Positions 37,729-46,975 of a stretch of 64,000 bases of DNA are shown here, one piece after another. Location of the stretch: contig NZ_LVYD01000002.1 in the NCBI RefSeq assembly GCF_002077945.1, positions 62,001-126,000 of the forward strand, in the 5' to 3' direction. A program made the position numbers and the translations under genes. Position 1 is the stretch's first letter, and each line of letters begins with the position of its first letter. The notes beneath the pieces were generated by a model that did not search any database, had not been told where the DNA came from, and worked only from the letters and a program-made list of their open reading frames with translations. The stretch is from Niastella vici. GTDB taxonomy: Bacteria > Bacteroidota > Bacteroidia > Chitinophagales > Chitinophagaceae.

Positions 37729-39567
37729 TTACAATTTCGAGAACTGCTTAACAATTCCATGCTGCTCAATAGAATAAATGCCTTTGGCCAGTCCTTTCAG
37801 GGAAATCGTAATGGAAGCATTACTGGTCTTTATTTTCCGTATGGTTCTACCAGCCTCATCACGTATGGTTAGCGTAACAGCACCTTGCTGATTGCTGATG
37901 CCGGTGACCCGTAATGTTTCACCGGCTGGATTTGGGAATAGCGTGAGCGACCTTTCTTCCAGTGGTCCCGGTGTTGCATTTGTTTTAGTTTCCATCCTGG
38001 CAGTTGTGCTCACGGGTTCAAGCACCCACTGCTGATTGGGGGAACCTGTACTGCCATTCGCCGCATAAATGATCATCTTTGTTCCTTCTGCCGTGCTACC
38101 TGCAGGATCATCCAATACATAATGGTTCGACATATTGCTTTGAATGAGGTAGGTATTGTTACCAACCGGCACCAGGTTCCATTGTTGATTGAGCCCATCA
38201 TTCTCGGTGTATTGAATGGGATTCACACCAGAATTTTGATTGGAATTGGCCAAATCGATTACCTTGTTGCTGTTGCGGTTTACCAGTACCGTGGCATTGT
38301 TTACGGAATTGAGCTGCCATTGAAGATTATTACTGGTACTGTTACTATACTGGACAATAAAAGCGAGGTTGGCTGTGCTGCTGTTTTCGACAGCGAGATA
38401 CTTGTTACTGTATACATTTTTTATTTTATACCAGGCCGCACCGGAAGTTTTTGTGAAAGCTGTTGATTTCACAGCGGCCAGTTGATTGAAAATATCTTTT
38501 ACCTGGATGGTCACATAATAAGTGCCCGAAGGCAAGGTGGATGAGAGAGCAACCGTTTCTGAACGTTTATCGGGCCTTATAACCGTTTTGGCAGCCACAG
38601 GCGTTCCCGTAAGGCTGCTGTTATCATACACATTGATGGTGTAGGATAATTGAGGACTTTTGGATTGGTCCATTGTCCAATTGACCATTACCGAATTGTT
38701 GCTATACACAGCTCCCAGCGTTAACACGTCAGGCGTAGTCGCTGTTGCCGGTTTGGTACCGGGTTGATTGAGCGTGAATTGCGGCGAAGTGGCGGGCCCC
38801 GGTGTTGTACCGCAACTTATTAATTTAACAGCCGTGTTGTTGAAGGCCGCTTCGGCGCCCCAGGAGCCGGTGCCGGCTGATGCCTGGTAGATAGTAGGTT
38901 TAGACCACACATTGCTGGCATTCATGATCCAGAAATTGCGGTAATAACCGCAGCGCGTGGCTTTACTGGCTGCTGAATTCCAGTTCTCTAAAAAACCACC
39001 CACTTTATTGCCTTGCAGGTAAGCATTGTTTTCGGGTGTTACAATGGTGATGTAATGTGTCCATTTCTGCGTTCCATAATCATACATAAAGAATGCGATC
39101 CTTGTTTTACCATCACCAACCGACCAGCGGCGGGTTACAGTCGCATACCACACACCAGGGGTCCAGTTCATTACATAATCTGAATGCAGCCCGGTACCTT
39201 CACCACCGAAACCGCCCACATTCATACCGGGGATGGCATATTCGGCTGTGCATTGGGGAACAGTGGTGTCCTGTACATCCCAGATTGAAAAAATATTATT
39301 ACGGATATCACCTTGTTTATTCTGAATGCCGCCGTATCCACCTCTGGGCCCAAGATTGAAATTTAACGTTGACCAGTAAGTATCGTATTGCATGCAGGCT
39401 GCATCTGTCATCACTTCTGAATACATCAGTTCTCCATTCCCCGCAGTACCCATGTTAAGTCCTTCAACATAGGGCCCCCACGAAGGGCAGGAAGCCTGCT
39501 GTGCGTTGGATGAATAAGAAGAAACCAATCCTGCGATCAGCAGGACCGTTAGGATAATCTGTTTCAT
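37729..39567 (-). CDS. Secreted DUF3472/ricin-B lectin protein with type A T9SS signal
   Basis: I start at 39567 because MKQIILTVLLIAGLVSSYSSNAQ is a clean signal peptide; the upstream in-frame Met at 39681 lies inside the operator. The 612-residue product has a DUF3472 domain (about 30-260, with GGFGGEGTGLHS and KWTHYITIVTPENN), a fibronectin-like domain (about 275-385), a ricin-type trefoil lectin (about 390-530, with repeated NLQWQL, NQQWNL and NQQWVL) and a C-terminal type A sorting domain (LFPNPAGETLRV to QFSKL). It probably binds carbohydrate at the cell surface. The region upstream contains an operator joined to a sigma-factor remnant. Confidence 0.88.
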   Translation of the reverse strand: MKQIILTVLLIAGLVSSYSSNAQQASCPSWGPYVEGLNMGTAGNGELMYSEVMTDAACMQYDTYWSTLNFNLGPRGGYGGIQNKQGDIRNNIFSIWDVQDTTVPQCTAEYAIPGMNVGGFGGEGTGLHSDYVMNWTPGVWYATVTRRWSVGDGKTRIAFFMYDYGTQKWTHYITIVTPENNAYLQGNKVGGFLENWNSAASKATRCGYYRNFWIMNASNVWSKPTIYQASAGTGSWGAEAAFNNTAVKLISCGTTPGPATSPQFTLNQPGTKPATATTPDVLTLGAVYSNNSVMVNWTMDQSKSPQLSYTINVYDNSSLTGTPVAAKTVIRPDKRSETVALSSTLPSGTYYVTIQVKDIFNQLAAVKSTAFTKTSGAAWYKIKNVYSNKYLAVENSSTANLAFIVQYSNSTSNNLQWQLNSVNNATVLVNRNSNKVIDLANSNQNSGVNPIQYTENDGLNQQWNLVPVGNNTYLIQSNMSNHYVLDDPAGSTAEGTKMIIYAANGSTGSPNQQWVLEPVSTTARMETKTNATPGPLEERSLTLFPNPAGETLRVTGISNQQGAVTLTIRDEAGRTIRKIKTSNASITISLKGLAKGIYSIEQHGIVKQFSKL

Positions 39568-39598
39568 GATCGTTAGATTTAGTGTTAGAAAATGCCGA

Positions 39599-39674
39599 CT
39601 TATGAAGACCCGGAACAGGACAATGAGGAGGGTATTATTTAAAAATTCTTTTGAAGGAGGCAAAACAAAGAAGG
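39599..39674 (-). pseudogene. Remnant of a sigma-factor 3' end and its sigma-FecR junction
   Basis: 39599-39661 resembles 60706-60770, the end of sigma gene 3 plus the following spacer: both contain cttatgaagac, rggagggtattatttt and a final gaagrmggc. Read on the minus strand, the bases before the stop at 39635-39637 encode LLCFASFKRIFK, matching the sigma 3 end LLLYVAFFKNIF. The sigma body is absent; the fragment joins directly to the operator at 39677-39690. Confidence 0.6.
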
Positions 39675-39676
39675 CA

Positions 39677-39690
39677 GGCAACCGTTTGCG
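39677..39690 (-). promoter_or_regulatory. CGCA-type operator without a -7 box
   Basis: On the minus strand CGCAAACGGTTGCC follows an A-tract (AAAAAAATAA), as at sigma gene 3. At the position 24 bp downstream, where the other copies have TAnnTTTG, the sequence is AAAAGAAT, because the sigma remnant begins there. Confidence 0.55.
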
Positions 39691-39720
39691 TTATTTTTTT
39701 AAAACATATAAAAATAAAAA

Positions 39721-39746
39721 AGGAACCCCATGGCACCGGGGTTCCT
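39721..39746 (-). terminator. Intrinsic terminator of SusCD locus 2
   Basis: aggaacccc (39721-39729) pairs perfectly with ggggttcct (39738-39746), loop 8 nt, followed on the minus strand by UUUUUUAUUUUUAUA. It lies about 105 bp past the last gene of the seven-gene unit. Confidence 0.85.
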
Positions 39747-39850
39747 GCTCTGTCGCTCTCCACAATTGCTATATGAATGTAACCTAAACTAACTGCCTGG
39801 TTGGGGCTAAGATGGCGTAACAAATTCAGTGGGTGTTACTGGTCCCTCAT

Positions 39851-42847
39851 TTACTTCTTTGGCTGCGACAACAATAAGAGCCAACCCTTTCCTTTCGATA
39901 CCGGTAAGGCCTCCCCCGGCAAAAAGGAACGGGCAGGCTGAAAGTTCTTAATGGCCGGCGCCGTGATCGTTGCTTTTGCCGGATCGAGCCCCAGCTTTTT
40001 CCAATCGATCACCAATTGCACGGTGGTATCTGCAGCCGCCCAACTGGCAATGGCTACCAATGCAGCGCCCTGCTTACGGTACACCGTAGCCGGTACTTGT
40101 GGAGTGCCCGTAGTAACCGGACAATTGGGACTCCAGTAGCCGATCATTTCAGAGTTTTCCATTCCGAATGCATCCCATTCGGCCCATATCGGGCGCGGAT
40201 CAGCGTTCTCGGTCCAGGGCATCCGGTTCGTCATTCCATATACCATACCCCTGTACGGATTACCACCGCCTTCCAACATTTCACCCATGAGGCCGAAAGG
40301 AATGCCGCTTACTTCGGTCAAAAAGAAATCGGGCGTATTTTTTTCATAATCGAAATATTCGCCGAACCAGAGGCGGTTGAGATAGGGAAAATGCTCCATG
40401 TATAAATTGGCGCTGTTATTAAAGCCATCGTACTTATTATACTGGTTAGCCGAATGCAGATCGATGATACCGGGATGGCCAGCTTGCGTTAATACCCGTT
40501 TTATGCGTTTCATGGTGATGCGGTCGAACGCCACATCATCGAGGTAAATGCCATCTATGCCTACATTATTTACCAGCCAGTTCATGCCTTCCACATAATA
40601 GTTATGCCAGCGGTTCATCCCACTGTTTACAACAGCCGCATCCTTTATTTCAGGCACAAACCAGGCAGCAATATAATCTGTATCTGAATGCTCCTGCAAC
40701 CAGCTGAATCCACCACCGGGGCCGGGCGAATATACTTCGTGCCCCAGGCTTTTAAGCGCCCATATTTCCCAGGCACGGTTACTGAGTTCGCGAACCGTGT
40801 TATAAATTTTCACTTTCAATCCTTTCTCATGCGCCTCATTTATGTAAGCCTTCATTTTTTCATGCTCAATAAAGGGATAGTTGATCCAGGGATTAATGGG
40901 TGTTGCATGGTGAATATTTACTACCGTGGCGCCGGTGGCCTTTATGCTGTCAGGATTATTGTACCGGTGGTAAAAGCGGGTACGCCATTGAAAATTTGTA
41001 TTGAGGGGATGAAAAGGCGTAATGAGCAAATTAAAATTATAAAACAGCACCTCCCCTTTTTTCATTGTGCGTGCACCGCTGTAATTATTAGCCACCACAC
41101 CATTAGCAGTTTCATGAATAGAGATACCACCCTTACCATCGTTACCCCAACTGGAAGGCAGCAGCAATGGTTTGGTAAGGTAGAAATTGGTATTCAGCGG
41201 CCGCACATATTTTTCATCACGGAGTGAATATTGTATTCCTGCATTTACAGCGCCTATCCAGGCGCCATCCTGGTTCTTCTTCGCTACATCCCATTTCCAT
41301 TCCAGATCAGCCGGACGATTGCCCCCTTTTTGCCCCAACCCCATCATATAGGTAGCAGCATTTTTGTTGAAGGGAATTTGCAGCGCCAGCTCCTGCAGCG
41401 CAACTTCTTTCAATGCGGTGACCCGTACGGTATAAGCAATAAAGCCATCAAACTCAAGCGATCCTTTCACCTCCATCCGTAAATCGCTGGAGAAACTGAT
41501 AGCTGTCCACTCCACGGTGCCGGGTTCAACCCTCGAAAAATTTACGCCGTAACTTTTAAAAGCAATGTGCTGACCGTCATTTCCTTTCACTACAAATTGC
41601 AGCGGTTCAGATAAAATGTTCTTAGGAGCTTTTGTATAACCTGTCATTTCAGGAGTGAACCAGGTTTGCACCTGCCGGGGCAGGCCGTTCGTATTCAGCT
41701 GAACGGTTCTGCCCAACAGATCGATGGTATTTCCTTTTACTTTTAACGGCGTATATGGCGCAATTACGGTATTGTTCTGTGCTATGGTAGAGTTAAGCCA
41801 GGTAAGCCGTGTCATTTTCGAGGGTTCATCAACGCCGCCATGCTTCGCCAATTGATCGGTAACGGTAAGTGACACCTCAATAACCTGAGGCGAGGTGTTA
41901 CGGGCGCCCACCGTCACTTTGCCGTGGTAGGTTCCGGGTACAGCCGATGAAGGCACATTCATCAGGCACCACAGCGCCTGTACCTGGTCTTTATTTATGT
42001 GCAGGTTTATAAGGAGTGGCTTTCCATCATAGGTAATACCGGCGGTATTTAAACACGAGATATTTTTCGCCGCAATACGGTTGCCTGCAGCAGTGGTAAG
42101 ATCACTGAACGATATTTTTAGTTCGTCGAGGTTTTCCAATGCATATAGCCCCAATTGCCAGGTAAAATTTTCACCTTTGGCTGCTTCGCCTTTGAATGCT
42201 GTGGTGGGCCCATTCTGGATCCATCGAAAAGGAAGATCGCTTTTCATGCGAATGGGATGCGCCCGGTCTTCAGGAAATACGAGGAATGCCCGGCCCGCAT
42301 TATGCTTCACCAGTTCAGCAGTCTCCTGCTGCGTTGCAATCATTTCCATTGGGTAAAAACTGTTGAACTGGTCAATACTTTGCATGTCGCTTACCAGCAC
42401 ATTGGGTGGCAGCTTATCATCGACTGTTTGTAACCATGCGCCGGATGCAGTGGTATCGGGCTTCAGGTACTGGCCTTTCGGGTAATTCGCGCGGCCTTCG
42501 TTTTTATAAGGCATGTAATACACGTAATAAGTTCCCTTTCCCGATGCCGGCTCAAAGAAGATGTCGCCTGTTTCGCGTGTAAGCGATTGTATTTTAACAT
42601 TATTAATTCTGAGCCCTGTGGCAGCATCCTGTACTATGATCCGTTTTTTACCGGGATAATTATCACGACGGCGCCAGGGAATTACGGCTCTTGCCAGTTT
42701 TGCGTTCTCTTCAACCTGCAGCACTACCCGGTGATTGCCGAGTGAATCGGTATTCCAGCAACCGGGACAAACGCCATATTGTATATTTTGTGCAGTTACC
42801 GGCAAAATCAGCAACGACAGGATAGCGGCAATAACAATTTTTTTCAT
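39851..42847 (-). CDS. Glycoside hydrolase-like protein of the DUF6067 family, exported
   Basis: I start at 42847 (MKKIVIAAILSLLILPVTAQ, signal peptide). The 998-residue product has an N-terminal beta-sandwich region, then GGVDEPSKMTRLTWLNSTIAQNN (about 335-360) and a probable TIM barrel (about 560-900) with NIHHATPINPWINYP, GIDGIYLDDVAFDR and YMEHFPYLNRLWFGEYFDYEKN. Acidic clusters in LDDVAFD and FGEYFDYE are candidate catalytic sites. Proteins of this family occur in Bacteroidota glycan loci, with no reaction I can name. It ends the locus 2 operon, 61 bp after the cytochrome gene. Confidence 0.8.
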   Translation of the reverse strand: MKKIVIAAILSLLILPVTAQNIQYGVCPGCWNTDSLGNHRVVLQVEENAKLARAVIPWRRRDNYPGKKRIIVQDAATGLRINNVKIQSLTRETGDIFFEPASGKGTYYVYYMPYKNEGRANYPKGQYLKPDTTASGAWLQTVDDKLPPNVLVSDMQSIDQFNSFYPMEMIATQQETAELVKHNAGRAFLVFPEDRAHPIRMKSDLPFRWIQNGPTTAFKGEAAKGENFTWQLGLYALENLDELKISFSDLTTAAGNRIAAKNISCLNTAGITYDGKPLLINLHINKDQVQALWCLMNVPSSAVPGTYHGKVTVGARNTSPQVIEVSLTVTDQLAKHGGVDEPSKMTRLTWLNSTIAQNNTVIAPYTPLKVKGNTIDLLGRTVQLNTNGLPRQVQTWFTPEMTGYTKAPKNILSEPLQFVVKGNDGQHIAFKSYGVNFSRVEPGTVEWTAISFSSDLRMEVKGSLEFDGFIAYTVRVTALKEVALQELALQIPFNKNAATYMMGLGQKGGNRPADLEWKWDVAKKNQDGAWIGAVNAGIQYSLRDEKYVRPLNTNFYLTKPLLLPSSWGNDGKGGISIHETANGVVANNYSGARTMKKGEVLFYNFNLLITPFHPLNTNFQWRTRFYHRYNNPDSIKATGATVVNIHHATPINPWINYPFIEHEKMKAYINEAHEKGLKVKIYNTVRELSNRAWEIWALKSLGHEVYSPGPGGGFSWLQEHSDTDYIAAWFVPEIKDAAVVNSGMNRWHNYYVEGMNWLVNNVGIDGIYLDDVAFDRITMKRIKRVLTQAGHPGIIDLHSANQYNKYDGFNNSANLYMEHFPYLNRLWFGEYFDYEKNTPDFFLTEVSGIPFGLMGEMLEGGGNPYRGMVYGMTNRMPWTENADPRPIWAEWDAFGMENSEMIGYWSPNCPVTTGTPQVPATVYRKQGAALVAIASWAAADTTVQLVIDWKKLGLDPAKATITAPAIKNFQPARSFLPGEALPVSKGKGWLLLLSQPKK

Positions 42848-42908
42848 TCGTCTGTAATTAATCTCCATTCCAATCCAGGGTGTTCAAAAAATAATTTTAT
42901 GTGCTTTA

Positions 42909-43904
42909 TCAGTAATCTACAGCCAGCTTGTTTGCCTTACGGTAATCAATGATCGGCTGAAAGGGACCAAATTTATGTTGAACAGCAGAAAATGTATCGG
43001 AAAATGGACGATGGTCATAATCGATGGGCTTGGTGGTTGAATCAGGATAATCAAAGGTTTGGGGGTTGGGCCGGTCGTGAATGGCATCGTCATTTATGAA
43101 GGCAGCCACATCGAGCGCCTGCTGATCGGTCAAAAAAGTTTTGCCAGTGCTCACTTTATCGTATGGCATATTGGCCTTGAGCCACCTGGCCATTTTAATA
43201 ATGCGATGCATGCTTGAGCCCGGTTGATAAGCCTGGGAACCCCACAAGGGCGGATAAATAAATGCAGTGGCATCGGCATTAAGCTGTCCCTGCCCGTTAC
43301 CTGCATGGCAGCTGGCACAATGCTGTGTAAAGATCTCCTTCCCCCGTTGCGGGCTCGCGGCTGTTGCGGGGAATTGAATTGTCATATTCTTCAGGCCTTC
43401 CACAGCAGCGCCTTTCGGCACAAAACTATTGATCCATTTCAGGTAACTCAGGATGGCTACCATTTCCCGGCTGTCTAAAGGCAGCGGCCTGCCATTATGC
43501 GGCCGCATGATACAGTTGTTGATGCGCTCGGCCAGCGTAAGGATCTTTCCTTCGCGGGCCCGGTACTGCGGATAATTGTCATGCGAGCTAATTAAATTAA
43601 ACGAATAGGGTTTTGTTCCTGCATCCTGGTGGCAATTGGTACAATTCATTTTATTACCCAGGTACTGGCCATTGGTGCCATTGGGACCAATATAGTAAGC
43701 GGTATTCAGCAACAATTGCCGGCCATACCGGACTTCATTGCCAAACACATCATTTGGAATAAGGGCGGTATCAGGTACAATAAAACCGGCATTAACCGGC
43801 GCTACCAGATCCGTTTTTTCTTTTCCCGATAGCTCACAGCCCGGGACTAAATACCCTGCTACAAAAAAGATCAGCAACAAAAAGATCACGGTCCTGTTAG
43901 TCAT
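42909..43904 (-). CDS. TsdA-like dihaem c-type cytochrome lipoprotein
   Basis: I start at 43904, giving MTNRTVIFLLLIFFVAGYLVPGC, a lipoprotein signal with Cys at 23. The 331-residue product binds two haems: CTNCH (88-92) and CASCH (196-200). The region RINNCIMRPHNGRPLPLDSREM has Cys131, 39 residues after His92. That is close to the spacing of the Cys that ligates the active-site haem in thiosulfate dehydrogenase TsdA, and YGRQLL, GNKMNCTNCH and PQYRAREG also follow TsdA. Thiosulfate/tetrathionate chemistry is therefore possible but unproven. It is encoded inside a SusCD unit, 29 bp after an arylsulfotransferase gene. Confidence 0.85.
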   Translation of the reverse strand: MTNRTVIFLLLIFFVAGYLVPGCELSGKEKTDLVAPVNAGFIVPDTALIPNDVFGNEVRYGRQLLLNTAYYIGPNGTNGQYLGNKMNCTNCHQDAGTKPYSFNLISSHDNYPQYRAREGKILTLAERINNCIMRPHNGRPLPLDSREMVAILSYLKWINSFVPKGAAVEGLKNMTIQFPATAASPQRGKEIFTQHCASCHAGNGQGQLNADATAFIYPPLWGSQAYQPGSSMHRIIKMARWLKANMPYDKVSTGKTFLTDQQALDVAAFINDDAIHDRPNPQTFDYPDSTTKPIDYDHRPFSDTFSAVQHKFGPFQPIIDYRKANKLAVDY

Positions 43905-43933
43905 ATATATTGTTGGTTTAACTTGCTTACAAT

Positions 43934-45340
43934 TCAATTCAAAATAAAGGGCTTCACCATTGCTGCCGGAATAAATTCCACCCGGTATGGCGGCATGGCG
44001 GTATCGAGCGTCCACAGCAAAGTCCCGTTCTTATTGGCCAATACGGTGATATGTTTTTTTGAACAGCAACATAACACCAATGAGTCGTTGATCATATAAG
44101 CGCTTCCCATGCGGTCGTTATATATTTCTGCCGGCAGGTTAAAATGCCAGTCAACCGTGGCCGCCCGTGCGCCTGGCTGCATGTTGAAGGCAAATACCCC
44201 CGATTGTTTTTTATCGACCCCATTATCGAACAGCATTAAACTGCCATAGGGATTAATATGTACAGCGTGTGATTGAGAAAATACGCCTGCCGCTGGTAAA
44301 GCCATCGTGCCGCCTTTTCCCAGTTTCCATACTATTTTACCTGTGTGTGCATCTACCTTCCATACCTGCGCGAGGTTATAAAAAGAGATCAGGTAATTGC
44401 TGTCGATATCGAAACTGAGGCTGTTGGCATGCGTCCAATCGCCTTTATTTTTCAGCAGTGCCGGGTCGGCCAACGGATCGCTGACATCGAACACCGACCA
44501 TTTCCAGAGCTGTTTGCCCTTACTGTCGAACACCTGTATTCCGTCACCTTTTACCGTATCTTTTTTACCGCCGCCAATGTGGCTCAGATCCATTATGCGT
44601 GATTCTTCATAGATGGTCACCACATTGCCTGCATGGTTTTTAATTATCTCGTGATGAATGGTATACCTGAAATCGCCCTGGCCTTTTTTAAGATGCAACA
44701 GGGTATCGCCCAACAGGTTTATTTCCAGTATTTCGCTGCCATAGCTGGTTGGCTCATCACTTTTGCCAAGGATCGAGATAACGCTGGCGTCGTTCGTAAA
44801 ATGAGCGACTTTTACGCCTGTGCCATCTACCATATGATACCAGCGCAATTGTCCCTTCGTATCTACGATATACATCAGTCCGGGCGCTTCGCGTTTGTTC
44901 ATTAACAGGAAGCCTTCTTTAAATACAGCAGGTAACAGGTTTGGCTGGGTGCAGCTATATTTAAACTGGTCCTGTAACCACATCGGAAGCGTTCCCGACT
45001 TGAATGTATAGGTTTTGCTCACATTTTGTGTGCCGTTGTTGTCAGTTACCAGGCGGAAAGAGTAACCGGTTTGCGGGTAAATATTACCCAGAACCAGGGC
45101 ATGCTGAAGGCCTGCAGTTGATACAGATGAGATGAACTTTTTGGCTGAGTTGCTATCTGACCAGTATTCTGCATACACCTTCGTGGGGGTTGCAGTAGTT
45201 ACATCTAACTGTATCTTCAGTTGATTATTATTATGCAGACCAATGCCGATTTCGCGGATAATATTTCCGCCCCCGTTCATACAACCTGTAAAGGCCAGTG
45301 CAATAATGATTGCAAATAACTTTGCGCTTGTTCTTTTCAT
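43934..45340 (-). CDS. Arylsulfotransferase (ASST)-like lipoprotein
   Basis: The 468-residue product begins MKRTSAKLFAIIIALAFTGC, a lipoprotein signal. After an Ig-like N-terminal part (about 30-115) comes a six-bladed propeller of the ASST family with repeated strands such as LMYIVDTKGQLRWYHMVD, KQLWKWSVFD and GKIVWKLGKGG, and SQSHAVHINPYGSLMLFDNG (about 345-365), which carries conserved histidines. Family enzymes move sulfate from aryl sulfates to phenols in the periplasm. Here it may act on sulfated or phenolic glycan, or only bind it. It lies between susD (70 bp) and the TsdA-like gene (29 bp). Confidence 0.85.
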   Translation of the reverse strand: MKRTSAKLFAIIIALAFTGCMNGGGNIIREIGIGLHNNNQLKIQLDVTTATPTKVYAEYWSDSNSAKKFISSVSTAGLQHALVLGNIYPQTGYSFRLVTDNNGTQNVSKTYTFKSGTLPMWLQDQFKYSCTQPNLLPAVFKEGFLLMNKREAPGLMYIVDTKGQLRWYHMVDGTGVKVAHFTNDASVISILGKSDEPTSYGSEILEINLLGDTLLHLKKGQGDFRYTIHHEIIKNHAGNVVTIYEESRIMDLSHIGGGKKDTVKGDGIQVFDSKGKQLWKWSVFDVSDPLADPALLKNKGDWTHANSLSFDIDSNYLISFYNLAQVWKVDAHTGKIVWKLGKGGTMALPAAGVFSQSHAVHINPYGSLMLFDNGVDKKQSGVFAFNMQPGARAATVDWHFNLPAEIYNDRMGSAYMINDSLVLCCCSKKHITVLANKNGTLLWTLDTAMPPYRVEFIPAAMVKPFILN

Positions 45341-45410
45341 ACAAAATCATTTATCAGCAGTACGGGGAAACCGGCTATTCCTCTCCGTGGCAGTATTCCT
45401 CGCTAAAAAT

Positions 45411-46931
45411 TTACCTGTCGGCATTATCCAGGTTAGGGTTCAGGTTAACCTGGCTTTGTGGATAAGGAAAATACCTGTTCCTGGGCATAACGATATTCGA
45501 TGGCTGACCGATGCGATTGAGATAGCCATTTACAATTACATCGTATTTACCCATCCTGATAAGGTCGGCCCGGCGTTTCCCTTCATAAAAGAATTCCCAG
45601 CCCCGCTCTTTTAAAATGGCATCCCGTAAAGAGGATTGATTATAATTAGCCAGCACCAGCGGCTTTGCATGCGCGCGAGCCCGTACCTGGTTTATCAATG
45701 CAATACTTTCGGCTGTGGGGCCGCTTACCTCATTCAGCGCCTCTGCCCTGCTCAGCAGCACATCAGCATAACGCAGCACATCTACACTATGGCCGTCGTA
45801 ATAGGTTGTAGACCCCAACGAATCGGCATATTTCTTGGTAGCACAGTCCGCCATATAACTTATGCCTGTTGGCGGATTGGCGCCTAACGAAGGCGGTTGC
45901 ATATACACCAGGTTATCGACCCCGGTATAATTTGGATAAAAACATTTTTTGCGGTCATCGGCATTATCGAACGTATTATAAAAATCCCACGATACGGCAT
46001 AATACTGCCAGCGGTTTTGCAATGCAGGCGCGGGATGATTCAGGGGGCCAAAGTGGTTCAACAGTTCTGTTCCGTTGGTATTGGCATCGGCCAGCACCGA
46101 AAAAATATTTTCGACACACCATTTATTCGCCTCTGCAAACAAACCGGGATAATCGGGATAGAGGTCGTATGTTTTAAGGTCCATTACCTGTTTGGTGAAC
46201 GTGAGCGCCTGTTGCCAGTCGTGCCGGCGCAGATACAATTTGGCCAGCAGCGTCAACGCGGCGCCTTTGGTGGCACGCCCCACATCGTTGCCGGAATAAA
46301 TGGGATTGTTTACATAATTAAGGGGCAATACACCAGCCGCCTCGTTGAGTTCGGTGATCAGCAGCGATTCAATATCGGCCACCGGCGTGGGTTTGGGCTG
46401 ACTGGTAAAGGAAGCATTTGCCACATCTTTTTCTGTCACCAGTATTACCGGACCAAATGCATCGGTGAGATCGAGATAGGCAATAGCGCGCAGGAATTTC
46501 ACTTCCGAAATAAACTGTTGTTTTTCCCCATCGGTAATGGAAGTCATTGCTGCAATATTGTAGATCGCATTATTGGCATTGGCAATGAGCTTATAAATGT
46601 ATTGCCAGTCCGACGCGATCAGTCCGTTTGTTGAATTCCATAAACCCAATGAAAGCTGACCGGGATCGCCACCGTAATTACAATGGCCAATATCGGTGGT
46701 AAGGTCGGTCAAGGCAAAATGGCGCACCGTCCAGTAAGTAAAGTTATCGCCCACAACAGGCCCTTTCAACCGCGCGTATACTGCATTTACCGCAGCTATA
46801 GCATCGGATTTTGTCTTGAATGCATTGGTATTGGTAAGTGAACTGTATACTTTCGGCTCCAGGCTTTTATTGCAGCTATACTGCGTCACCAATGCCGGCG
46901 CCAAAAGAATTGCTATAATAAGTTTGTTCAT
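45411..46931 (-). CDS. SusD/RagB-family glycan-binding lipoprotein, locus 2
   Basis: The 506-residue lipoprotein begins MNKLIIAILLAPALVTQYSC. Mature SusD features follow: SLEPKVYSSLTNTNAFKTKSDAIAAVNAVYARL, the helical repeat core, and near the end VDVLRYADVLLSRAEALNE, ALINQVRARAH and ILKERGWEFFYEGKRRADLIRMG. It is the surface partner of SusC 2, 44 bp downstream of it, and is followed by the arylsulfotransferase gene. Confidence 0.95.
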   Translation of the reverse strand: MNKLIIAILLAPALVTQYSCNKSLEPKVYSSLTNTNAFKTKSDAIAAVNAVYARLKGPVVGDNFTYWTVRHFALTDLTTDIGHCNYGGDPGQLSLGLWNSTNGLIASDWQYIYKLIANANNAIYNIAAMTSITDGEKQQFISEVKFLRAIAYLDLTDAFGPVILVTEKDVANASFTSQPKPTPVADIESLLITELNEAAGVLPLNYVNNPIYSGNDVGRATKGAALTLLAKLYLRRHDWQQALTFTKQVMDLKTYDLYPDYPGLFAEANKWCVENIFSVLADANTNGTELLNHFGPLNHPAPALQNRWQYYAVSWDFYNTFDNADDRKKCFYPNYTGVDNLVYMQPPSLGANPPTGISYMADCATKKYADSLGSTTYYDGHSVDVLRYADVLLSRAEALNEVSGPTAESIALINQVRARAHAKPLVLANYNQSSLRDAILKERGWEFFYEGKRRADLIRMGKYDVIVNGYLNRIGQPSNIVMPRNRYFPYPQSQVNLNPNLDNADR

Positions 46932-46975
46932 TTTTCTAAGTTTAATGTTTTACATCACCTGCCTGTGTTCCTTTT

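Noticed and set aside
37729-39681. Lectin-protein start at 39681
   Set aside because: The first 38 codons cover the operator and sigma remnant. The signal peptide begins at 39567.
39635-39823. 62-codon minus-strand frame
   Set aside because: It runs through the terminator stem at 39721-39746 and the operator. Only its last dozen codons are meaningful, as a sigma-factor remnant, so I list that part as a pseudogene fragment.
42909-44015. Cytochrome start at 44015
   Set aside because: This would put 37 hydrophilic residues before a lipoprotein signal and overlap the arylsulfotransferase gene. The Met at 43904 begins the signal itself.
45897-46634. 245-codon open frame on the plus strand
   Set aside because: It lies wholly antisense within susD 2, has no export or domain signature, and its composition is that of a shadow frame opposite a real gene.
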